From an uncultured Burkholderiales bacterium (GTDB taxonomy: Bacteria; Pseudomonadota; Gammaproteobacteria; Burkholderiales; Burkholderiaceae_C): a stretch of 9,282 bases of DNA. Position numbers and translations under genes: made by a program. The notes under the pieces are model-generated. The model was not told the DNA's origin, did not search any database, and was given only the letters and a program-made list of their open reading frames with translations. Position 1 is the stretch's first letter. The number at the start of each line of letters is the position of its first letter. Below, in pieces: positions 1 through 5,746 of the stretch. The stretch covers positions 1 through 9,282 of the forward strand of contig CAJBLW010000503.1 in assembly GCA_903953985.1 (NCBI GenBank), in the 5' to 3' direction.

Positions 1-298
1 CATTGAGCGATGCCACTTTCAGCGCCAGGTGGTTCACCCAAGCGGGTGTGTTGGGTGAGGGCTCGGCCGTTTGCTGGTCGCCCAAGTCAAAAAAGGCCAG
101 AGACGAGCCGTCCTGAAGTTGGAAAAAAATGTGCACATAAGGGCAGTGTTCCCCTGTGCTGGGCACGGTGTCGGCACGGATCACATGGGTCAGGGGCAGG
201 CTCAGCAGGTCTTCATAAAAGACACGGGTTTCTTCGGCGTCGCGGCAGCGCCAGGCAAAGTGGTGCAGGCGATGAATGGGTTCAAAAAGGGCTGTCAT
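1..298 (-). CDS. VOC-family (glyoxalase/dioxygenase superfamily) protein, partial at left edge
   Basis: The minus strand is open from an ATG at 298-296 to the window edge, giving the first 99 residues without a stop. The protein begins MTALFEPIHRLHHFAWRCRD and continues with a VOC-type beta-alpha-beta-beta-beta module. His13 in LHHFAWR sits where this fold usually has its first metal ligand. A helix with FYEDLLSLPL (27-36) follows, then YVHIFFQLQDGSSLAFFDLG (54-73). WVNHLALKV (87-95) starts the second module and carries His90, a likely second ligand; the rest is missing. Family members are metal-dependent lyases, isomerases or extradiol dioxygenases, usually soluble. Known family traits suggest a role in small-molecule or aromatic catabolism, but the substrate is not visible. 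The gene diverges from iclR across 142 bp, so the IclR protein may control it. The ribosome binding site is weak. Family assignment is fairly secure; the reaction is not. Confidence 0.85.
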   Translation of the reverse strand, partial: MTALFEPIHRLHHFAWRCRDAEETRVFYEDLLSLPLTHVIRADTVPSTGEHCPYVHIFFQLQDGSSLAFFDLGDQQTAEPSPNTPAWVNHLALKVASLN

Positions 299-330
299 GG
301 TCAGGTTCTGCCAGTAAAGAGGTTGTGCGG

Positions 331-351
331 ATTCTTGATTCAAAATTCAAA
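331..351 (+). repeat. Three tandem heptamers in the divergent promoter
   Basis: Three adjacent 7-bp units read ATTCTTG (331-337), ATTCAAA (338-344) and ATTCAAA (345-351). The last two are identical and the first differs at its final three bases. The units cover the -10 and spacer of the candidate VOC promoter and lie directly beside the dyad at 349-373. They may be a second protein-binding array or simply AT-rich promoter sequence. Confidence 0.4.
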
Positions 352-359
352 AGTGTCAA
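331..359 (-). promoter_or_regulatory. Candidate sigma70 promoter for the VOC gene
   Basis: On the minus strand a perfect TTGACA -35 box lies at 359-354. It is followed after exactly 17 bp by AAGAAT at 336-331, which matches four of six positions of the TATAAT consensus. Transcription would begin near 324, leaving a leader of about 26 nt before the VOC start codon at 298. Both candidate regulator sites in this gap overlap it. The match is by eye only. Confidence 0.5.
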
Positions 360-373
360 TATCAGATACTATT
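349..373. promoter_or_regulatory. Interrupted dyad, candidate IclR-type operator
   Basis: This is a 25-bp inverted repeat centred on 361, with AGTGTC and GATACT as the core half-sites separated by 7 bp. Seven of nine arm positions pair when flanking A/T bases are included. It lies between the divergent VOC and iclR genes and overlaps the candidate VOC -35 box. IclR proteins commonly bind imperfect palindromes in such divergent gaps and often repress their own gene, so this is the natural operator candidate. Weak -35/-10-like elements for iclR (TTCAAA at 346-351 and TACTAT at 367-372, 15 bp apart) also overlap it. Confidence 0.4.
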
Positions 374-440
374 AAAAAAACCTTGTGCTGGCGTGCGGGT
401 GTGCGGGTAAGGCCTGTGATTTGCGATAGATTCGCCGGAT

Positions 441-1193
441 ATGAATAAATTTGCCCGCATGATCGATGTGCTCGATCTGTATTCGGAGACCGACACCTTG
501 TTGACGGCCGAAGACATTGCCAGCCGACTTCAGGTCTCCCGGCCCACGGCTTTCCGGTATGTCAGGGAGTTGAGCGTGGCCGGATTTTTGGCCAATTACT
601 CGGGGCGCTATTCCCTGGGGGCGCGCATCATCACGCTGGACTACCGCATCCGACAGTCCGATCCGGTGCTCAAGGCAGCCCGTCCGGTGATGAAGGTCCT
701 GTCGGCAGAAACAGGCTGCAGTTCTGTGCTGTGCCGCATGTACAACGAAGAAGTGATCAATGTGCATGACGAGGCGGGTTATGACGATCCCGGAGTCAAC
801 TTTTCCGGACGTGGGCGTCCCTTACCGCTGTTTCGGGGCTCGGCATCTAAGATCATGGTGGCCACGTTGGCGCCAGCGCGTTTGAAAAAAATGTATGAAC
901 GGCATGGCCAGGATCAGGACGTCTTGGCGTTCGCCCCGAATTGGCTGGTCTTCAAGGCCTATTACGCCAAGATCCGCCAAACCGGGCATTACCTTTCCAA
1001 TCAGGAAATTGACGTCAACACCGTCGGCCTTGCCGCCCCCGTCACCGTGCCTGGCGTGGGCACGGTCGCCGCAATTTCCCTGGTGTTTTCGGCCCACCGT
1101 CAGGCCCTGCTTAATACCGAAGGGCTGGCCAACGCCCTCCATTTGCGCTGTGCAGAGGTGGTCAGGAAACTCAGTTCGCTCTCCGAAAACTGA
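441..1193 (+). CDS. IclR-family transcriptional regulator
   Basis: This 250-residue protein has normal IclR length and architecture. A winged helix-turn-helix lies at about residues 3-62, with LTAEDIASRLQVSRPTAFRY (21-40) as the HTH and a wing ending in GRYSLG. The C-terminal effector-binding domain (about 70-245) contains the family-typical stretch GRGRPLPLFRGSASK (123-137) and a conserved core GLAAPVTVPGVGTVAAISL (196-214). IclR proteins bind DNA as dimers or tetramers and sense small carboxylates or aromatic compounds through the C-terminal domain. The start is the first ATG of the frame and gives the usual short N-terminus; the ribosome binding site is weak. The gene diverges from the partial VOC gene, which is its most likely target, and converges with the DUF2889 gene. 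The ligand cannot be deduced. An alternative start at Met7 (459) would shorten the HTH and is less likely. Confidence 0.93.
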   Translation: MNKFARMIDVLDLYSETDTLLTAEDIASRLQVSRPTAFRYVRELSVAGFLANYSGRYSLGARIITLDYRIRQSDPVLKAARPVMKVLSAETGCSSVLCRMYNEEVINVHDEAGYDDPGVNFSGRGRPLPLFRGSASKIMVATLAPARLKKMYERHGQDQDVLAFAPNWLVFKAYYAKIRQTGHYLSNQEIDVNTVGLAAPVTVPGVGTVAAISLVFSAHRQALLNTEGLANALHLRCAEVVRKLSSLSEN

Positions 1194-1244
1194 CGCGCTT
1201 GAGGCTGCACTTCCCAGTATGGCCAGTCACCGAAGAAACGTCGG

Positions 1245-1296
1245 ACTCTGCGAGTGCCGACCTGCGACTGCAGTGGTTTGTGTAGGTCGGCAGTCG
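1245..1296. other. Overlapping alternative inverted repeats between convergent genes
   Basis: The gap between the convergent iclR and DUF2889 genes holds several inverted repeats. TGCCGACCT (1255-1263) pairs perfectly with AGGTCGGCA (1284-1292). CGACTGC (1265-1271) pairs perfectly with GCAGTCG (1290-1296). These two stems share 1290-1292 and so exclude each other. A small stem ACTC/GAGT (1245-1255) precedes them. The position suggests transcription termination for one or both genes, but neither strand has the T-run of an intrinsic terminator, so that role is a guess. Confidence 0.4.
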
Positions 1297-1321
1297 AAGA
1301 CCCCGATGATGGAGAACAGGG

Positions 1322-1344
1322 CTCCGAGCTGAATTCAGCTGGAG
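1322..1344. repeat. Palindrome spanning the DUF2889 stop codon
   Basis: AGCTGAATTCAGCT (1327-1340) is a perfect 14-bp palindrome. It is extended by CTCC (1322-1325) pairing with GGAG (1341-1344) across one unpaired G at 1326. The minus-strand stop codon of the DUF2889 gene (1337-1335) lies inside it. It could stabilise a transcript end; there is no adjacent T-run. Confidence 0.35.
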
Positions 1345-1907
1345 ATCTTCGGTTTGTAGAACATCGGGTAAGCCCTTTGCACCGTCGGGCTGTCATGGGC
1401 CCAGCTGTGGCATTGGCCCAGAAAATAGGGCGCTTGGGTCATTTCGGGGTGGGGCTGGCCTGCCAATTCGCGGCGCTGCCATTGGCCTGCCGGCAGGGTC
1501 TGGTAAGCGGCCGTGGCCATGTTGAACAACATCTCGCGCAGGTGGGTGCAGCCGTCGGTGCCGCCCACGTGTTGGTTGATGACCTTGCGCCAGCCCGGGC
1601 CCATGGTGCAGCCGATGAGCTTGTGCATGCCGTGTGGGGCGCCGACGCATTCCGGGTGAGGGATGTCGTCCATGGAGGTGGCGATGTCCTGGATGACCAT
1701 CTTGTTGTCGAGTGTGACGCGGATTTTCAGGTTGTGGATCGGCTTGTTGGCCGGAAAGGGCCGTTCATTGGAAACCTCAAAACCATAGGTCTTGACGTCG
1801 GTCAATTGGGCTTCGATGTCCCACAGACCGTCTTCGCGGTCAAAGCCTTGGTACACCACGGTTCGCGTATGTGACAGTTTTCGGGGGGATGCTGGGGGTA
1901 GTGCCAA
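1335..1907 (-). CDS. DUF2889 domain-containing protein (unknown function)
   Basis: This 190-residue protein matches what I know of the DUF2889 family along its whole length. The N-terminus reads MALPPASPRKLSHTRTV, then GLWDIEAQLTDVKTYGF (27-43), IRVTLDNKMVIQDI (62-75), the hallmark GGTDGCTHLREML (115-127) and a C-terminal CHSW...YPMFY block (166-184). No signal peptide or membrane segment is seen, so it is probably cytoplasmic. The repeated His, Cys and Asp residues near 80-122 could form a binding or active site, but no activity is known. I chose a TTG start at 1907-1905 because it reproduces the usual M-x-LPP beginning and has GAGA six bases upstream. The frame also has ATGs at 1952 and 1946, but translation from them adds a family-atypical extension. 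The frame stays open further upstream opposite the ligase gene, but that part is an artefact. The gene stands head-to-head with the acyl-CoA synthetase, hinting at a shared pathway. Confidence 0.85.
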   Translation of the reverse strand: MALPPASPRKLSHTRTVVYQGFDREDGLWDIEAQLTDVKTYGFEVSNERPFPANKPIHNLKIRVTLDNKMVIQDIATSMDDIPHPECVGAPHGMHKLIGCTMGPGWRKVINQHVGGTDGCTHLREMLFNMATAAYQTLPAGQWQRRELAGQPHPEMTQAPYFLGQCHSWAHDSPTVQRAYPMFYKPKISS

Positions 1908-1941
1908 TGGAATTCTCGCGGGTCTGGTGTTCAATCTTCCG

Positions 1942-1947
1942 ATCATA
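1942..1947 (-). promoter_or_regulatory. Possible -10 element for the DUF2889 gene
   Basis: TATGAT on the minus strand (1947-1942) matches five of six TATAAT positions. It would place a transcript start near 1935, about 28 nt before the TTG start of DUF2889. No good -35 box is found 16-18 bp upstream, so support is limited. If it is used, the ATG codons at 1952 and 1946 would be outside the message. Confidence 0.25.
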
Positions 1948-1954
1948 TCCATGC

Positions 1955-1959
1955 AGGAG
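1955..1959 (+). promoter_or_regulatory. Ribosome binding site fixing the ligase start
   Basis: AGGAG lies eight bases before the ATG at 1968, an ideal Shine-Dalgarno placement. It settles the start of the acyl-CoA synthetase and leaves only about 60 bp between it and the divergent DUF2889 start. No convincing plus-strand promoter is visible in that gap. Confidence 0.75.
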
Positions 1960-1967
1960 CCCAGAAC

Positions 1968-3539
1968 ATGTCGCCCGTGACCCAGACCGCCATCCACCCC
2001 GCCGTTCGCCGCCAAACGATTGCCGATGCCTTGCGACGCACCGCGATCCGTTTGCCTGCCAAAACCGGCATTGTTTGCGGCGCGACCACATGGACCTATG
2101 CCGAGTTCGATGCTCTGGTGACGCGCCTGGCCGCAGGCCTGGCCAGCATCGGTGTGGCCGAGGGCGACAAGGTGGCGGTGCTGGCCCGCAACTCGCACGG
2201 TTTTGCCGCGTTGCGCTTTGCGCTGGCCCGCCGGGGTGCGGTCATGGTGCCCATCAACTTCATGCTCAAGGCCGAAGAGGTGGCTTACATCTTGCGGCAC
2301 GCGGGTGCCAAAACCCTGGCCACCGACAGCGGCCTGGCCGAGCTGGCGCAGGCGGCCAGCAAACAAGAGACGCAGGTGCAGCAATTCATCTGGCTGCCAT
2401 CCGAAGACCCGAGCCAGAGCGTGGCGGGGATGCACAGCTTTGACATGCTGGCTGCCTGCCAGGATGCGCTGCCCGATGTGCAGCTGGGCAGCTATGACGT
2501 GGCGCAGATCGTCTATACCAGCGGCACCGAGTCTTCGCCCAAAGGTGCGCAGCTCACCCACGACGCCGTCATGTGGCAATACGTCAGTTGCGTGATCGAC
2601 GCCGAAATCGCCGAGCAGGATGTGGCCCTGCACGCGTTGCCGCTGTACCACTGCGCCCAGCTCGATGTGTTCTTTGGACCGGCCATTTACATGGGCAGCA
2701 CCAACGTCATCACCGCCAAGCCCACGCCCGACAACCTGCTGCCCATGCTCGAAAAGTTCGGCATCACCAGCTTTTTTGCGCCGCCTACGGTGTGGATTGC
2801 GCTGCTGCGCTCGCCGCTGATGGATGCGGACAAGCTCTCCCAACTGGCCAAGGGCTACTACGGCGCGTCCATCATGCCGGTGGAGGTGCTCAAAGAGTTG
2901 GCTTCGCGCCTGCCCAAGGTGCGTTTATGGAATCTGTACGGCCAGACCGAAATCGCGCCCTTGGCCACCCTGCTCGGCCCGGACGACCAACTTCGCAAAC
3001 TGGGCTCGTGCGGCAAGGCGGTGCGCAACGTTGAGACCCGTGTGGTCAACGACGACATGCAGGACGTGGCCGTGGGCGAAGTGGGCGAGATCGTGCACCG
3101 CTCGCCGCATTTGATGCTGGGTTACTTTCATGACGACGAGCGGACCAAGGCTTCGTTTGAGGGCGACTGGTTCCACAGCGGAGACTTGGGGCTCATCGAC
3201 GAGGAAGGTTATATCTCTGTGGTGGACCGTAAGAAGGACATGATCAAGTCCGGCGGCGAAAACGTGGCCAGCCGCGAGGTGGAGGAAATGATTTACCGCC
3301 TGCCACAAGTGAGCGAAGTGGCCGTGATCGGCTTGCCCGATCCGAAATGGGTGGAGGCGGTGACGGCGGTGATCGTGGTCAAGGCCGGGCAGACGCTGGA
3401 CCAGGCGACCGTGATCGCGCACTGCGCCCAGCACATGGCCGGTTTCAAGTGCCCTAAACGCGTGGTCTTCACCGACACACTGCCCAAGAACCCGAGCGGC
3501 AAACTGCTCAAGCGGGATTTGCGCTTGCGCTACGCCTGA
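1968..3539 (+). CDS. AMP-forming acyl-CoA synthetase (class I adenylate-forming ligase)
   Basis: This 523-residue protein has the full set of ANL-superfamily motifs. The phosphate-binding loop YTSGTESSPKG is at 183-193, followed by YGQTE (324-328) and the ATP-ribose-contacting HSGDLG (403-408). The hinge region DRKKDMIKSGGEN is at 420-432, and PKNPSGKLLKR near the C-terminus places the catalytic lysine at 512. Length is normal, and no signal peptide or membrane anchor is seen. The enzyme should activate a carboxylic acid with ATP to an acyl-adenylate and then transfer it to coenzyme A in the cytoplasm. The motif form TSGTESSPKG resembles proteins annotated as fatty-acyl-CoA or medium-chain synthetases, but chain length or an aromatic substrate cannot be read here. 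It is flanked by a divergent DUF2889 gene and, 145 bp downstream, by the GntR-ABC importer operon, so its substrate may be what that importer carries. A benzoate- or cinnamate-type ligase is an alternative. Confidence 0.93.
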   Translation: MSPVTQTAIHPAVRRQTIADALRRTAIRLPAKTGIVCGATTWTYAEFDALVTRLAAGLASIGVAEGDKVAVLARNSHGFAALRFALARRGAVMVPINFMLKAEEVAYILRHAGAKTLATDSGLAELAQAASKQETQVQQFIWLPSEDPSQSVAGMHSFDMLAACQDALPDVQLGSYDVAQIVYTSGTESSPKGAQLTHDAVMWQYVSCVIDAEIAEQDVALHALPLYHCAQLDVFFGPAIYMGSTNVITAKPTPDNLLPMLEKFGITSFFAPPTVWIALLRSPLMDADKLSQLAKGYYGASIMPVEVLKELASRLPKVRLWNLYGQTEIAPLATLLGPDDQLRKLGSCGKAVRNVETRVVNDDMQDVAVGEVGEIVHRSPHLMLGYFHDDERTKASFEGDWFHSGDLGLIDEEGYISVVDRKKDMIKSGGENVASREVEEMIYRLPQVSEVAVIGLPDPKWVEAVTAVIVVKAGQTLDQATVIAHCAQHMAGFKCPKRVVFTDTLPKNPSGKLLKRDLRLRYA

Positions 3540-3561
3540 ACCGTTGGGGGTTGAGCGTGTG

Positions 3562-3581
3562 CCCCGGCTCGGGGGCCGGGG
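3562..3581 (+). terminator. GC-rich hairpin after the acyl-CoA synthetase gene
   Basis: CCCCGGC (3562-3568) and GCCGGGG (3575-3581) form a perfect 7-bp all-GC stem with a six-base loop, 22 bases after the ligase stop codon. The location suits transcription termination or 3'-end protection. There is no T-run after the stem, so it is not a classical intrinsic terminator and some read-through into the GntR operon is possible. Confidence 0.45.
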
Positions 3582-3651
3582 TGACAAGCTTGAAGAGGGG
3601 CGTGAACCAAGGGAAATCCCTGATCAAATGTTCTATGAATAAGACCTGAAT

Positions 3652-3675
3652 GTCCTATTGACAGGACAATAGGAC
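3652..3675. promoter_or_regulatory. Perfect palindrome, candidate GntR autoregulatory operator
   Basis: GTCCTATTG (3652-3660) and CAATAGGAC (3667-3675) are perfect 9-bp inverted arms around a 6-bp spacer that itself begins another half-site. A second, overlapping dyad pairs TGTCCT (3651-3656) with AGGACA (3663-3668). There are thus three GTCCT/AGGAC half-sites, the last two as direct repeats 8 bp apart. The right arm ends nine bases before the ATG of the gntR gene and supplies its only Shine-Dalgarno-like AGGA. A bound repressor would cover the start of the transcript or the promoter. Autoregulation by the adjacent GntR protein is inferred from this position; no clear -35/-10 pair could be assigned. 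The TTGACA at 3658-3663 has no matching -10 box. Confidence 0.65.
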
Positions 3676-3684
3676 TGTTCCACC

Positions 3685-4497
3685 ATGACGGTCATGGATG
3701 CCCACCTGCCTTTGCCCAAGTACCACCAGATTTATCTGGTGCTGCGTGAGCAATTGCGCGAAGGTCGTTTTGACCAGGGTTTGCCGGGCGAGTTGGCCTT
3801 GATGGGGCAGTTTGGTGTGGCGCGTGTCACCGTGCGTCGGGCCTTGTCGCAATTGGCTGAAGAGGGCTTGATCCACCGCGAACCCGGACGTGGCACTCGA
3901 CCCGTCGCGGCCCGGGCGCTAGAGGTGCAGATGCAGGCCTCCACCATGGCCTCGGGTCAGCAAGCGCGCTTGACGGGTTTGCTCGAAAACCTGGTCACCA
4001 TGGGCATGCGCACCAAGGTCAAGGTGCTGAGCGTGGAGCACATGCGTGCCCCGGTGGATGTTGCGGCGGCATTGAAGTTGCCCGCCAAGACCATGGTTCA
4101 AAAAGCCGAGCGTGTGCGCAGCACGCCCGAGGGTCCCCTGTCGCACATCACCACTTGGGTGCCCGATGCGATTTCTTCGGGGTTTGGCAAGCGCGAATTG
4201 GCGCAAAAACCCATTTTGGTGCTGCTCGAAGAATCGGGTGTCAAAGTGGGCCGGGCAGAGCAAACCATCTCAGCCCGCTTGGCCGATGTGGGCATGGCCC
4301 AGCACCTGGATGTTTCTGTCGGATCGGCCTTGTTGGCGGTTCGGCGTTTGATTTATGACGAGGACGAACGTCCCGTCCAATGGCTGCATGGTTTGTACCG
4401 ACCGGACCGGTACGAATACCAGATGCAGTTATCCCGCGTTGGCAGCATCGATGCCAAGGTGTGGGTAAGCGAAGAGCTGTCCGCCAACTTTCATTAA
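3685..4497 (+). CDS. GntR-family (HutC-type) regulator with UTRA effector domain
   Basis: This 270-residue protein has a GntR winged helix at about 11-76, with LPGELALMGQFGVARVTVRR (33-52) as the HTH and EEGLIHREPGRGTRPV as the wing. A UTRA ligand-binding domain (about 105-250) follows, recognisable from SHITTWVP, a late GSALLAVRRLIYDEDERPVQ (213-232) and a tail with HGLYRPDRYEYQM. HutC-type regulators are mostly repressors released by a pathway metabolite. Its gene stands at the head of the ABC importer operon, only 19 bp before the binding-protein gene. It is preceded by a strong palindrome, so control of its own operon is likely. The inducer may be the transported acid or its CoA ester, which is inference. 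The second in-frame ATG at 3694 gives residue Met4 and is an alternative start; a later start would enlarge the distance from the AGGA at 3671. The HTH reads VARVTV where SRxTV is more usual. Confidence 0.92.
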   Translation: MTVMDAHLPLPKYHQIYLVLREQLREGRFDQGLPGELALMGQFGVARVTVRRALSQLAEEGLIHREPGRGTRPVAARALEVQMQASTMASGQQARLTGLLENLVTMGMRTKVKVLSVEHMRAPVDVAAALKLPAKTMVQKAERVRSTPEGPLSHITTWVPDAISSGFGKRELAQKPILVLLEESGVKVGRAEQTISARLADVGMAQHLDVSVGSALLAVRRLIYDEDERPVQWLHGLYRPDRYEYQMQLSRVGSIDAKVWVSEELSANFH

Positions 4498-4516
4498 CTT
4501 TTTCAAGGATGTTCTC

Positions 4517-5719
4517 ATGACCTCACGTCGCACTTTCATGGGCCAGTCCGCTGCTGCGGCCTCGGCTCTCGCTTTTCCTTTGGTCGGCGGGGCGCAGCCC
4601 AAGCCCATCAAAGTGGGTGTTTTGCACCCGGTGACGGGTGCCTTGGCTTATTCGGGCCAGCAGTGCCGCATGGGCGCTTTGATGGCGATCGAAGACATCA
4701 ACAAGGCCGGTGGCATCAAGTCGCTGGGCGGCGCCAAGATTGAAGCCATGCTGGGTGACGCGCAGTCCAACCCGCAAGCGGGTACGGCAGAAATCGAGAA
4801 GATGAACGAAGCGGGCGTGAGCGCTGTGGTGGGGGCCTTTGCTTCTGCCATTTGCCTGGCCACCACCCAAGCGGCAGCCAAATACAACTTGCCCCATGTG
4901 GTCGATGTCGGCGTGGCCGATCAGATCGTCGAGCGCGGCTTGAAAAACACTTTCCGATTTGGCCCGGGTTACAAAAAGTGCGCCGAAGTGGCCGTGTCCA
5001 GCCTGCACGTTTTGAACACTGCTGCAGGCAAGCCCGCCCGCACCGTGATGATCGTGCACGAAGAGTCACTGTTCGGCACAGGCACGGCCAACTTGCTGGC
5101 CAAAGAACTGCCCGGCTATGGCTACGAGGTGAAAGAAATCATCAAGCACGCCAACCCCACGCGTGACTTCAACAACATTGCGCTGCGCATCAAGCAGGTC
5201 AACCCCGATATCTTGATTCCGGCCAACTATTACAACGAATACGCCTTGCTGGTGCGCACCTTGCAGCAGCAAAAAATCACACCCAAGGCCATCTATTCAG
5301 TGCTGGGCGGCGCGGCATCGAGCTACAAGTTCGTCAAGGAATTCCCGGAAGCTGCCAACGGCATCATCGACTGCAACCATTGGTTCAACCCCAAAGACAA
5401 GCGCTCGGCTGAATTGCGTAAGCGCGTGGAAGCGCAAGGTCAGTTTTTCAGCTACGAAGTGTTCATGACCTACACCGCCATGATGCTGCTGGCTGATGCC
5501 ATTGAGCGCGCCAAGTCCACTGACCGCGCGGCCATCATCGATGCGTTGGCTTCGAGCAAGTTCTCGAACCACATCATGCCCTACGGCCCCACGCAGTTTG
5601 TCAATGGTCAGAACATGGGCGCGCAGCCCCTGATGACCCAGGTCTACAAAGGCGACATCAAGGTGATCGTGCCGCGCGATTACCGTGAAATTGAACCGAT
5701 CTTCCCGCTCAAGGGCTGA
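4517..5719 (+). CDS. Liv-type ABC transporter substrate-binding protein, Tat signal
   Basis: This 400-residue periplasmic protein belongs to the type 1 periplasmic binding fold used by branched-chain amino acid, amide and aromatic-acid importers (Peripla_BP_6). The N-terminus MTSRRTFMG followed by an Ala-rich stretch is a twin-arginine signal peptide, with likely cleavage after Ala26 (VGGA/QPKP). There is no lipobox cysteine. The mature domain starts IKVGVLHPVTGALAYSGQ (31-48) and continues with GALMAIEDINKAGGI (53-67), both typical of the family. AAGGA-like sequence (AAGGA at 4505-4509) lies seven bases before the start, which supports that ATG. The gene follows gntR by 19 bp and precedes livH by 27 bp, so it is the first transporter component of the operon. 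The ligand is unknown; amino acids, short amides, urea and aromatic carboxylates are all carried by relatives. The neighbouring acyl-CoA synthetase makes a carboxylate the better guess. Confidence 0.93.
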   Translation: MTSRRTFMGQSAAAASALAFPLVGGAQPKPIKVGVLHPVTGALAYSGQQCRMGALMAIEDINKAGGIKSLGGAKIEAMLGDAQSNPQAGTAEIEKMNEAGVSAVVGAFASAICLATTQAAAKYNLPHVVDVGVADQIVERGLKNTFRFGPGYKKCAEVAVSSLHVLNTAAGKPARTVMIVHEESLFGTGTANLLAKELPGYGYEVKEIIKHANPTRDFNNIALRIKQVNPDILIPANYYNEYALLVRTLQQQKITPKAIYSVLGGAASSYKFVKEFPEAANGIIDCNHWFNPKDKRSAELRKRVEAQGQFFSYEVFMTYTAMMLLADAIERAKSTDRAAIIDALASSKFSNHIMPYGPTQFVNGQNMGAQPLMTQVYKGDIKVIVPRDYREIEPIFPLKG

Positions 5720-5746
5720 TCCGGTTTGTTGAACTGAAAGACCCCG

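Noticed and set aside
10..448. Two plus-strand frames of 121 and 125 codons near the left edge.
   Set aside because: They overlap the minus-strand VOC gene and its promoter gap; their proteins show no domain, while the VOC frame does.
1254..1874. 206-codon plus-strand frame across the DUF2889 gene.
   Set aside because: It is antisense to a gene with full-length family similarity and has no recognisable features of its own.
1908..2843. Upstream part of a 502-codon minus-strand open frame antisense to the acyl-CoA synthetase.
   Set aside because: Its composition (His-, Gln-, Arg- and Gly-rich, no recognisable domain) is that of a frame shadowing a GC-rich gene. Only the last 190 codons match a known family.
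3658..3663. A perfect TTGACA as the -35 box of the gntR operon.
   Set aside because: At 16-18 bp spacing there is no -10-like hexamer, and the start codon lies there instead. The sequence is explained as part of the palindrome.
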